A DNA stretch of 64,000 nucleotides from Monocercomonoides exilis (Eukaryota > Preaxostyla > Oxymonadida > Polymastigidae): assembly GCA_001643675.2 (NCBI GenBank), contig LSRY02000004.1, positions 1,166,001 through 1,230,000 of the forward strand, given 5' to 3'. The notes below the pieces were generated by a model, which was given only the letters and a program-made list of their open reading frames with translations, was not told the DNA's origin and made no database searches. The position numbers were made by a program, and so were the translations under genes. Below, piece after piece: positions 24,961-34,718 of this stretch; positions within the stretch are counted from its first letter, which is position 1, and every line of letters starts with the position of its first letter.

Positions 24961-25589
24961 GGAGGAGGAGAAGTTTCAAATCCTTTCTCTTTTTGTTGTT
25001 TTTTGATTGTTTCTTTCTGTTCTTCATCATCCTTATCTCTTTTCCTTTTTCCTTTTATTTTATTCTTCCTTTAAATCTTTCTCCTCCTCCTCTCCCTCTT
25101 TTTCTTCTTCTTCCTTTTTCATTTCATCATTTTTTTCTGGATGAATGAATAAATTTAACACACGCAGGTTCAATGATTTTGTGCAAATTGACACTTTTTA
25201 TTTACTAATAATATAAGCCGCAAACAATTCTATCAAACTTCAATCTTTATTCATCGTATTAATTACTAAAAGCAATGGCTCTTGCAAACCTTTTTCGTGT
25301 GTTTTCCTGACATTTCCACAAATCTGAGTTTTTTTAAAAAAACTTCAAATGAGTAATTATTATGGAATTTTATTAAAAACTATTTTCAAATAATAACGTG
25401 AATAACTTGATTATCCGCAAGAAGATGAAGTGTTTAACAAAATGTGGTTTTGGACAAATAATGAATTAATCAAACAGACAAGGACTCAATTTCTTTTTAT
25501 TCTCAAAATTTTCCAAATAAAATATGATATTTTTGAAAAAAAATTAAAAATGTCCATTCACTGAAATTAAGAAATGTTTTCAAAAAAGT

Positions 25590-25690
25590 GAATCTGTTCG
25601 ACAGATTGATCTTTTCGACCGACTGATCTTTCGAACGACTGATCTTTGTCGTTAGACTGATCTCGACAAAGATCTGTCGATAACCCATTG
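25590..25690. repeat. Subterminal direct repeats of element B
   Basis: Three close copies of GACTGAT(C)TTT-type units: TCGACCGACTGATCTTT, CGAACGACTGATCTTT and CGTTAGACTGATC. The same array is kept in element C (59590-59650). Such arrays near transposon ends are typical transposase binding sites. Confidence 0.65.
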
Positions 25691-26389
25691 AAAATTTTTG
25701 TTTTTCGATAAATAAAATGTTTGTTTGTTCGAATCAAGTGAAATTTTATTTTTTTATTTATAAAAAAAATTATTCAATGGAAACAAAAGTGCATTTTTTT
25801 ATTTGAATGTTTTTTCGTTTATCAAAAAAGAAAAATTATGCTTAATGTCTTGTCGGTCGACTTGTCGAGCTAATGAAAAAATGTCGGTCTGTCGCAAAGG
25901 CCTATGACATATTTTTCACTTCAAATTTATTATTAACACTTGGGTGATTTTTTTTGATATCATAAAAAAAGATCAAAAATCGAAAAAATAAATTCTATTG
26001 TGGTATTAATTGATCAAATAGTTAAATTGATATTTCAATTGTATTTAGCTTTTATTTCTGTCATGTATATTTGTTTTATTTATGTATACAAAAAATAAAT
26101 ACATTTTTAATGTTTTTGATGAAAAAGGATTTTTATGATCAAGTTTCAAAAAAAATGTGAAAAATAAAAAATAAAACTGTAAAAGGAAAAATTGCAAATT
26201 CATAATTGGCAAAATACAACATTGCAAAGAGAAAGTTAATAAGAAGAACAGAAAAAAATGATAGGAAAACAAAATTATTGTAACTAATTGAACAATAATA
26301 GTCATTTTTCTATTTTTTCCCTTTCCTTTATTAGGCCAACAAATTTCCATTCATTTTATTCGTTTCATCGAATTCATCAAGCGTTAAAC

Positions 26390-26680
26390 GAAATAGTGGA
26401 ACATTGGATAAAGTCAAGTTCAATATCTGGATCATCTTCATCGCTTTGAATAAAATCGTTTCTAACAGAGGAACTGATGCTTTTGCCTGTGGCAGACCTA
26501 AACAGACCCCATGTACCAACGTCGAGTATGCACTCAACGGCTTCATTTCCCTCCTCCAAGACGCCTCTCTCACCCTCCTCACCTCAACGTTTGTTCCAAC
26601 TCAAACACTCACTTTCAGCGCTGTTGACACAAAAACAACAGGAAATAATGACTTTTTTCTGATTTCTATATTATTCCTTT
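26390..26680 (+). pseudogene. Beta-helix surface-protein fragment
   Basis: About 95 residues containing NKIVSNRGTDAFACGRPKQTPC and NVEYALNGFISLLQDASLTLLTSTFVP. This aligns closely with NKIVAINGTNSDACGRPQQTPC and TIEYALTGFISLLQDAFLTLLASTFVP of the gene at 12578-13830. It lacks the beta-helix body and fades into AT-rich sequence after TTGNN, so it is a truncated copy or an isolated exon. It lies about 450 bp inside the left end of element D and points inward, the same arrangement as the fragment in element A. Confidence 0.55.
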
Positions 26681-26689
26681 CATTTTCTT

Positions 26690-27520
26690 ATTTTTGCATA
26701 TTTTCCATATCATAGAAAAATTCATAAGCTATCATAGCTTTTTCAATTGGAGTATATGTCTTCACTTATTTTTTTCAGAAATCCATACCATCAACAAGAC
26801 AAAAATATTTCTTCGTCATTACCTCATCTAATTTTTCTTCTCCATCAACAACAAATTAAGCTCATGAAAAAAGATTCATTGCTGTCGTATCTTCAAAAGA
26901 AATATATTCATGTATATCAGGCAATTTTCTTCAGTTTATATTTTCTTCACCTTTCCGATTTCAACTTGCTTGCATCCAATTAGTACCAGAATCTCATATG
27001 ACTTCCCGTCAAACATGATTTTTCCCAAAAACTGCTCTATCTCATTATTTCATTTTCCGCGACTTTCTGAAGGCATGTGGCCTTGTAAAATCTCTCCAAA
27101 ATCATCCCTGCAACTGTTTGTTCAAAGAAATCTTTTCCCACCTTGTTCATTCTGCTTCATGTAATTCTTTCATCTTCCAAATGCAAATAGTTAAATCAAT
27201 CTCTGCTTTCAATCGCCCGCAAGATGGTCTGCTTTTCTCGGATAAACATAGAATTTCTTCGATCTCCATAAACTAAAGCTGATATTCTGTGATTGAATGA
27301 AGATTCACTTTGCGATGATGAACAGAAATGAAAGATGAAGACTGGCACTGAATTTGAGGAGAATTGAATGAAAAAGAAGGAGACGAAGAAAGAACATCCA
27401 GTCAAAGAGGAAAAAGTGTTCCAGAAGAAGCAGAAGTGGCAGAAGATGAATGCACAGCTTGAGATAAAAGTGAAGGAGATAAAGATGTTCTGAAAGAAGG
27501 AAAAGATTGTTGTTGGATGT
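26690..27520. other. Intergenic, no supported gene
   Basis: Short open frames on both strands without consistent coding character. No repeat was recognised. Confidence 0.4.
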
Positions 27521-28713
27521 TCATAAACAAGGACGAAATGACAAGTGATGAAGTACAATGAGAAAGAGGATGAAGAACATTTTTTGTATTTGAGCAAAAT
27601 CAGCAGCTGAATCAAAAGGCGCAACCGAATTGAGGGCAGTGTATTTCTGCATCAAATTCATCACAATCGAATTCTGCGATGAAAAGAAAGACACTAACTT
27701 TTGAAACGACAGCGTATCTCTTCTTCCAGGCACGTTGTTCTGACTGAATGTTCTTGTTCCTTTCTCCTGAAACAGCATAGGCGATCCTTTCCCTGCTCCT
27801 TTCCTTCCCTTCCTGTGTATCACTTCTGCTTCCTCTTTGTGCGGCCACCAACCACGCCACTTCATCACTCTTCCTCTTCTAAGCTCAGCCCTGATCTGCC
27901 TCAGCCCGCTCATTAGCGCACTCATCAGATCCAGCAGCGTTCTTATCTGCATCGCGTCAACTGATGCATACGCAGGCACCTTCTGCATCTTCCACACAAA
28001 TTGCCCATTTTCCTCACTTTTGATGAGAACATATCGGCAAGGAACATCCAATTCATCGCTCAAATCTTCCAGGTCAGAATTAGCAAGGTCATTCAACATG
28101 CAGTCCAATTTCCGCTCCCTTGTCAAAATTGGCGTTTGGCTTTCTTTCGCCTCTTGCTGCGCCTCGCTTGTCATTTTGTTCTCTTTCTGGTTGATCTGTG
28201 TGCCTGTCCCAAGGTGTGATTGTAATATTTCCTGGATGCTGCAAAACAGATTCTTGTCTTTTTCCTCTATCTTCTTCACCATTTTCTCCATTTTCCTGCG
28301 CTCCCGCTCTTCTTTCTCCTTCTTCTTCTTTTGTATTTTCTGTTGTTTCGTCAGCCGAAGCAGGTTTTCTCTCTGATCATCAGATTCCAATGAACAATCA
28401 ATGATCTTCGCCTCTTCATCGTCCACTTTCCCTTTCTCATTCTGAAACTCATCTTGCATCGCCCTTGTCACTTCTTTGTTGAAATTCTTCATTCCCATCA
28501 CAGCCAACGTCACCCCTCCTCCTTCTCATCCTCCTCCTCCAATTCCAATTCCAATTCCTCCTCTTCCAACAGCAGGTGACAGCGGAGGTGCAGGTTCACA
28601 AACAGCTCCTCTCCCCATCTCCATCTCTTGATTGAACAAAATAAACGCCCTCCCTCAGACTCCTCTCCATCCACCTTCGATTCGCTTCCCTCGCGTAAAG
28701 TGTATAGCTCCAA
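27521..28713 (-). CDS. Hypothetical charged coiled-coil protein
   Basis: A minus-strand open frame of 330 residues (28513-27521), preceded in another frame by a Glu-rich segment (28713-28510). The first third is a Lys/Glu coiled coil (KIQKKKKEKEERERRKMEKMVKKIEE, about 28360-28270). The middle is more globular: VPCRYVLIKSEENGQFVWKMQKVPAYASVDAMQIRTLLDLMSALMSGLRQIR. The end, SFQKLVSFFSSQNSIVMNLMQKYTALNSVAPFDSAADFAQ, is helical. No known domain is recognised. It may be one exon of a larger minus-strand gene continuing at 29315-32089. Confidence 0.45.
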
Positions 28714-29314
28714 AGGCGTCTCTTACTGAAGAATATTGCTTAGGCTGTGGAGAAGGTGATGGTGTTGGAAAAGGAGTTGGTTTTGATGCTTTTGCAATGA
28801 AAGAGGCTCGGGCTTTGGCTCATTGGAATGTATTTCGTCTTTTCTGCCGTTTCTTATTGATTCTATGGCGTTTGTATTCTTTTCTGCTTCCGTTTGATTA
28901 TCTTTGCTTTTGAAACTACTGCTTTGGGGTTCATTAAATCCTCCAAAATCACTTTTTGATTTTCATCTTTTCCATCATCTTCATCTCCTTCAACTTCTTC
29001 CTTGTTTCCATTTTCATTCAAAGAATTATTCCATTCTTTCTCTTCTTTCTCCCTTTTTCGCCATCCCCCTCATTTTTGAAGCATTTTCATTTATTCCTGG
29101 TCTTTTTATTGATCGTCAATCGATGCAGGAGAAAGCAACAGGTTTGGTCTGACCATCAAAAGCACTTTGTTCATAACAGAATCACGTTGAAGCTCAAGCG
29201 CTTGGAAATACCGCTGAATCAAACACTGTTTTTCTCTCTGTTTGTGTCCATCTTTTTTCGCTCTTCTTTATCGCTGACTGTGGAGCTGTCACAAAGGCAT
29301 TCACTTTCTTCATT

Positions 29315-30223
29315 TTACTTCGGTTCCTTCATAGAATTTCTTCTCATCAATGATAAACTCTCGTTTTCTTCTGCTTTTGCTTTATCTTCTTTTTCATCAT
29401 CATTGTTATCTCCTTCATCAACAAGCTTTAATGCCTTTATCAACTTAATTTGTTCTCTTGTTCTTTTTTCCTCTCTTTTCTTGTTCCTTGCTTCTTTCTT
29501 TCTTTCTCTTTCCCTCTTCTCCAGATTCTCCGCATACCGCTCCACCATCTGAAACTCTGCAAACAGCAGCAGCGCCTCAAACACATCTGGTGGGAGAACA
29601 AAATATTATCTTTTCCTTCTTCTTCCGAACTGTTGCTGCATCCTCCTCATCTGCTGCTCTTTGCCTGTCAGAAATCTGTTTCTAGAAGAGCGAAGCAACG
29701 AGGAAGAAGAAGAGGAGGAGGAAGAAGAGGAAGAAGAAGAAGAACGTGAGGCACCATAAGAAGCAGCCAATTGTTCACAGCTGTTGAGATAGCATCGACG
29801 GAGGAGAGGGTGCATTGCTCTTATGCGGCGAGCCATAGCAATTTCAGAACGATGAGGTGGTTTTGGATGGAGAGAGAGGTCAGTTACTGCTGGAGAAGAT
29901 GGAGAAGATGAAGAGGAAGATGAAGGAGAGGAAAATGGAGATAGCTGACAAAGAGAAAGAAAAGATTCATTGGGCAATAAAGAAGGGGATGTTCCTGTTC
30001 CTGTGCCAATGCCAGCAATTGAATGAGTAAAAAAGGTTTATGTTGAATTTTGATTGCTTTTTCTCAGTCTTTGTCTTCGTGATACATAAGACGGATTTTG
30101 AAGAGTTGGTTCTTGTGGCGGAAGGATCACAGGAAGCGGCAGACGCGGCGCATGTTTTCTTTTGAAATCTTCTATGATTTCGTCGACTTCTGCTTTTTCG
30201 GCTCTTTCTTGTGAAGAATTCAC
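29315..30223 (-). CDS. Hypothetical Ser-rich / helical exons
   Basis: Protein-like minus-strand frames lie at 30223-30038, 29977-29606 (RIRAMHPLLRRCYLNSCEQLAASYGAS followed by a poly-Ser run) and 29584-29315 (ALLLFAEFQMVERYAENLEKRERERKK, then an acidic tail). They have the same strand and style as the genes on either side, so they may be exons of one long gene between 32089 and 27521. Exon joins could not be fixed, and no domain was recognised. Confidence 0.35.
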
Positions 30224-30388
30224 TTCTGACTGTTCGGATGAAGAGGAAGATGAAGATGAATCGTTAACAATCTTTTCTTTCTTGTAGAATTTGATTGAGA
30301 CTGTTTTTGATGAAAAACAAGAAGAACAAGAATACTCACCACAAGTTGAGAATACAGATTCTGTTTCGGTTGCACCTTCTTTGCTATC

Positions 30389-32089
30389 TTATCCATTATC
30401 ATTCTTTTTTTCTTTTTCATCTCTCGTTTTCTTCTTCTCAGAAGCATACTGATGATGATGATGATGATGATTTCTGCATTGATGTCGATGATTTTGCTTA
30501 TTTCCATGAATATGTCTATGTTTATGTCTGTTCTGTTTCATCTGTCTGTATCTGCCACACAAACATTCGCCCACCGGAAACACGTCTTCTTCTGTCAAAT
30601 CGTCTGTCATCGGAACAATCTGCAGCCAAATGCCAAATGCCCGTGTGTTTGCTGATTGGAGCTGAGAAGTGGTGGATGCTATAGATTGATGTAATAGTAG
30701 CTTCAGAACAGAATTTGGAGAAGAAGAAGAAGAAGAGGAAGAGGAAGAAGAGGAAGAAGAAGAGGAGCTTGAAAGGGATTCTGAATTGGAAGAGAAAGAA
30801 AAAGAAGAAATATTTGAAGAGTTTGATTCATTTAGAAGGTATTTTTCGACTTCTGTTTTTGTTTTCAGCAGTTCAAGCGCTCGTGTCAGTTGTCCACACA
30901 CTGGAAATAAGGAGCTTTTATATGAACAAGGTGAGTTCATCACAAATGCTTGCAGTTTATTCAGCACTTTCATTGAACAAGTTTTGATCAAGTTCGAAAT
31001 ATTTCCTTCGGATTTACAAGCAGAAAAATTTACAAATATGTTTGTATCCCTCACAAATCTCGGCAGATTCGCCAATGACTCAACAAACGCTGCTTTTGTA
31101 TTCAACGAATAGCATGCTTGAGCCAACCTCACCAGCTTCTGAATGGATGCTCCTCTTTCACACAGCCAGAGTGGATCTCCAAAGCCCTCTCTAATAGCTC
31201 CAGCCACAAAGTCCCTTCTGATCGCATCTGACTGAAAAACGGACAATTCTCTGCTCGAAATGAGGCTGTTTGCAAGCGAACCGAATCTTCTTCGCAGAAT
31301 GCCATCTCCGTTGTTCAGCACTTGCTCAAAGAGGAAATCGTCAATGAGAAAAGTTGCACAGTCAGGAAAACCAAATGTTTTGATTGTGTTAAAGGATGAG
31401 TAGTTTTCGAGTGTCAATGGATTGACTCCACATTCATCAACTGCCTCGTCTGTGTCAAGATGCTCCACCCAATCACCCAACAGCTTAAAACCAGGAAATT
31501 TCTCTTTTTTCTCTTTCTCTTTTCCTTTCCCTCTTTCTCTCTCTTTCAGCTTCTCCTTCCACTTCTCCTTCTCTCTCTCCCTCATCGCTGTTATTCCTGT
31601 TATTCCTCTAACAAAACTTCCTCTTTTTCCCTTTGCATCTTTCCCATCATTCCCATTCTCAAACATTCCAGTAAAAATAGCCATCATCCTCTGCTCTTTG
31701 TTCGATATCTGCTTGTTTTTCTGCCCCCATCTCAGTCTGTTCTGTCTCAATTGAAGTTTTCTTGTGTAAATGTTTGAAAATTCGTTGTCTTCATCAAAAA
31801 GAGGCAGCGGAGGAGGAGGAAAATCAGGTGAAGTTGAATGAGAAAGAAGCTGTTGAGTGAGAAAGGAATGAGGAAGGGAAGGGATGTGAGAAAGAGAAGC
31901 GAGAGAAGGGAAAGAAGGAGAAAGGGAAGAAAGGGAAGAGGTTAAAGAAGAGGTGGAGATGGAAGGAGTTGATAGAGAAAGAATAACAGAAGAGAAAGAA
32001 GAAGGTTTGAGGGATGTTTTGAAGTTATGTTGTGGTTGTTGATTAAGATGCTGATGTTGATGACGAGAATGAGAAATGAATAAGAACAT
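30389..32089 (-). CDS. Hypothetical helical protein
   Basis: An open frame of 566 codons; the 5' limit is uncertain. Order: a Ser-rich start, a Lys/Glu-rich segment (EREKEKWKEKLKERERGKGKE, about 31570), then about 230 residues of globular helical sequence (GDWVEHLDTDEAVDECGVNPL to QLTRALELLKTKTEVEKYLL, 31480-30860), a poly-Ser run (30760-30710) and LLLHQSIAS...RAFGIWLQIVPMTDDLTEEDVFPVGE. The tail is His/Lys/Asn-rich and probably read past an exon end. The helical core contains repeated Leu-rich helices reminiscent of ARM/HEAT folds, but no family is recognised. The steady codon pattern argues for a real gene. Confidence 0.55.
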   Translation of the reverse strand: MFLFISHSRHQHQHLNQQPQHNFKTSLKPSSFSSVILSLSTPSISTSSLTSSLSSLSPSFPSLASLSHIPSLPHSFLTQQLLSHSTSPDFPPPPLPLFDEDNEFSNIYTRKLQLRQNRLRWGQKNKQISNKEQRMMAIFTGMFENGNDGKDAKGKRGSFVRGITGITAMREREKEKWKEKLKERERGKGKEKEKKEKFPGFKLLGDWVEHLDTDEAVDECGVNPLTLENYSSFNTIKTFGFPDCATFLIDDFLFEQVLNNGDGILRRRFGSLANSLISSRELSVFQSDAIRRDFVAGAIREGFGDPLWLCERGASIQKLVRLAQACYSLNTKAAFVESLANLPRFVRDTNIFVNFSACKSEGNISNLIKTCSMKVLNKLQAFVMNSPCSYKSSLFPVCGQLTRALELLKTKTEVEKYLLNESNSSNISSFSFSSNSESLSSSSSSSSSSSSSSSSSSPNSVLKLLLHQSIASTTSQLQSANTRAFGIWLQIVPMTDDLTEEDVFPVGECLCGRYRQMKQNRHKHRHIHGNKQNHRHQCRNHHHHHHQYASEKKKTRDEKEKKNDNG

Positions 32090-32645
32090 GAATAAGAAAA
32101 ATTAAGAGAAGAAGGAGTGCACAATGTGTTAAATGAGTAAATGCCCGTTGGATAGAGACGATGAATAGAGGCAGAAGAAGGCGAAAAGAGTTGAGTGGCA
32201 AAATGGAAATGGAAAGAAGAGGAAAGAGGAGAAAGAGGAGAATATTGAAGAGCCAATGAAGAAGGAACAAGGGAAGATCTGTTGGTTGAGAGAAGGCGAT
32301 GAATGAAAGGTGTATTGAATGAAAGAGAAGGATCAGGAGGAAGAAAAGGATGAAGTGGAGAAAGAGAAAAAAACAAGAAGAAATCGTATGATATGATGTT
32401 GAAATATTTGATTAAGAAGAAGATGATGATGATGAATGTGTGGCATGAAATGATCAATTACTGGAAATAAAGAAGATGAGTGTCAATTTACATCAGCTGA
32501 GATATTCATTGAAATTCTCTTCTTCCCTTTCTTTTATGTTCTTCTGCAGAGGAGAAACATCTGAATCCCTTTTCACTTTCAGCTTAATCCACTTTTTCTC
32601 TTTTCAACAAAAAAAATGAAATATAAAGCGATCCCTTTTTCATTC
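32090..32645. other. Spacer between hypothetical gene and left inverted-repeat arm
   Basis: Purine-rich and low complexity. A Ser/Pro-like minus-strand reading (32457-31942) overlaps the 5' side of the 30389-32089 gene and could be an upstream exon. No firm feature. Confidence 0.3.
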
Positions 32646-32902
32646 CATCTCTTCTTCTTTCACTTCCCCTTCTTTCACAAAAGATCATCTTTCCTCAAAA
32701 ACTATTCTTCGCCAAAGCCCATGTCAGGAATCTTCGAAATATCTCGCATTTCATCTATCTGTATTTTTCTTCCTTGCTTTTCTTCTTCTTCTTCAAAGCC
32801 ATATAATCCTTCGCTTTTTCAACGTCCTGAATGAAAAAATAATAATCACTTCAAAAAATATTCAACAAACCTTCAAAACATTTTTATATGCAATTTTCTG
32901 TT

Positions 32903-33202
32903 TTATATTCCATTGCCAACTGTTTCCCTCCAATAAAAATTCTTTATTCCTTCCATTTTCAAATATTTCTTCTCTGATTTTCTAATCGTCCTTTCCATCA
33001 GTTGTTTCTCCATCAAATGCATCGATATCTTGCTCTTTTGAAAAATGTGAGATTTATGTATTTTCTTCAATTTCATCTTTCTCATTGAAAAATATCCTTG
33101 TTTCTCGTCTGAAAATATCATTCCAAATTCCTTCCCAATCCCTTCACCCTGGGCACTTTCTATATGAATTCGCTCTCCCAACTCGATAGTCGCCCTGCAC
33201 AA
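32903..33202 (-). CDS. Small basic protein in inverted repeat (left copy)
   Basis: A 99-codon frame encoding CRATIELGERIHIESAQGEG...FGMIFSDEKQGYFSMRKMKLKK and a Lys/Met-rich helical tail ending GNGI. It is identical to 40234-40533. Upstream lies a CTTTCTTTCAG-type acceptor (about 33252) and an in-frame TGA (about 33219), so this is probably an internal exon or a decayed gene rather than a complete one. A 44 bp GTTTGT...CAG intron lies just downstream (32827-32870). No known family. Confidence 0.4.
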   Translation of the reverse strand: MCRATIELGERIHIESAQGEGIGKEFGMIFSDEKQGYFSMRKMKLKKIHKSHIFQKSKISMHLMEKQLMERTIRKSEKKYLKMEGIKNFYWRETVGNGI

Positions 33203-33727
33203 CGAGATATCCCGCCTTCATTCATTTTCATTCATTTCCGCCTCCTGCCCTGAAAGAAAGAATAAAAACGGTCAATAAAAAATAATCATATATAGAAATA
33301 ATAAATAAATACCAAACTTCCTTCTCTGCCTTTTATTAGCAATTATTCTTTGGCATATCAATCATATAAATATTTTCATTAAAAACAAAAGAAAGAACAT
33401 CTATTGATTGTCTATGAAAAAGATTTGTTTAAAAAACATGTGTTTTCCTCATATGGTAACAAATAACAAACCTCGATGCAACGTCAATGTGAGAAAAATT
33501 GTTGAAAGAACATTTTGAAATAAAGTTATGGAATTTTTTCTCATTGAAAAAAGTTCTAAACACACATTTTTTTTAATCATTTTTAATGAATATTGTTGTT
33601 TTAATAATTATGAGGCGTATGAACACTAATAGAATATAAGCATTTTCTCGTTCTTGAAAGAACAAAAAAGCGAAAAATTTTCATAGATTTTTGATCTGAA
33701 AATTTGAGATACATTTTTCGAAAAAGA

Positions 33728-33822
33728 GGTCACACCTTGGTACCCCTTTTTTTGACATATTTCACACACCGTCATTCTAACAAATCGATTCATGCGAAAA
33801 AAATGCCACCCAAGGTGTGACC
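33728..33822. repeat. Short palindromic element inside the inverted-repeat arm
   Basis: GGTCACACCTTGG (33728-33740) is inverted as CCAAGGTGTGACC (33810-33822) around a 69 bp core. Its mirror copy lies at 39614-39708. It could be a tiny MITE or a binding site. Confidence 0.6.
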
Positions 33823-33890
33823 CTCGTGGGATACCTTAAAAATATTTTTTCCTTATGATCAGATCCATAATTATTTGGACATGCATGAAA

Positions 33891-34718
33891 ATGTCTGACT
33901 TTTGTGTTATGAGACCATTATTCTCCATTTGTTATCTGCACAAAATTTTAACATTCTGACATTATTTTGTGAAATATTTTGTTGTTTAGTCGTTTTTGTT
34001 GGATGAAATTTTGTATTTGTGATGTTGAAAGTTTTTGAAATGAATTTCTTTTTCTTTTTTAAGAATCTTCAAATTTAAAAAAAAATTAAAATTAAAATAA
34101 AGAATAAATGATCTTAAGAAGTTTCCCAAAAGTTCATAATTTGAATAAAAAATGTTTCATCATTATTGTTCAAATAAAGTTATTTCCGCATTTAATTTTG
34201 AACGAATAAATCGAAAAAATATTTAATTTCTTCAAGGTTGTATTTGAGAAATAAAATATTTTAATCTGTAATTAGAAATATTTTAATTAGTCATCCATTC
34301 ATATATTAACAATTTTGTCCATTGAGTGAAAATAAAAAAAACAAAATGTTTTACTAAACTTTCATCTCTGATTAAAATTTTTCTTGAAAAAACATATTTT
34401 TTGCTGAAATCAAACAACTCAATATTTATTTTAAAAAAAAGAAAAGAAAATCAGTTTGACATTTAATTTTGTTGATTATCAAATTTTTTTTATTTTTATT
34501 TTTATTTATTTTATTTTATTTTTTTTTTTTTTTGATTTTATGATTTCATTAATACGCTTTTTGGATTGCTATGTGTCTTTTGAGAAAATTAAATTGTGAG
34601 AAAGAAAAAAAGAATTTCAATAAATAAAAATAAAAATAAAAAAACAGTGAATGACTTCGGAATTTTTATGATTTTTTCATATTGAAAATTCCATAATAAA
34701 TTATATATTTCACAAAAA
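33891..34718. promoter_or_regulatory. AT-rich upstream region of USP-DDE copy 2
   Basis: No ORF. T-rich tracts near 34490-34530 precede the start codon at 34719. Probably contains the promoter; no defined motif could be recognised. Confidence 0.35.

Larger units (their letters stand above)
22125..25904. mobile_element. Element B: 3.8 kb TIR element with 8 bp target duplication
   Basis: The left end TAGGCCTTTGCGACA (22125) is matched exactly in inverse at 25890-25904. The target duplication TGACATAT is present at 22117-22124 and 25905-25912 and includes the TGA stop of USP copy 3. The ends continue with TGTCGGTCGA-type motifs. The right subterminal part has repeated GACTGATCTTT. Element C (50465-59868) is a second, diverged copy. 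An 8 bp duplication and 15 bp TIR fit hAT-like elements, but no hAT transposase is visible. The interior encodes a decayed minus-strand gene of unknown function, so the element is probably non-autonomous. Confidence 0.85.
32646..33890 (-). repeat. Left arm of perfect 1,245 bp inverted repeat
   Basis: Position p in this arm pairs with position 73436-p in 39546-40790. Every stretch compared was identical, without indels, including the whole 300 bp ORF. Identity stops abruptly on the inside (33890/39546) and decays over about 15 bp on the outside (32645/40791). Such identity implies a very recent duplication or continuing gene conversion. The arms frame USP-DDE copy 2, giving a unit of 8,145 bp. 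Confidence 0.95.

Noticed and set aside
22125-25904. hAT transposon assignment for B and C
   Set aside because: Only the 8 bp duplication and short TIR support it; no hAT transposase or dimerisation motif can be found, so the superfamily is left open.
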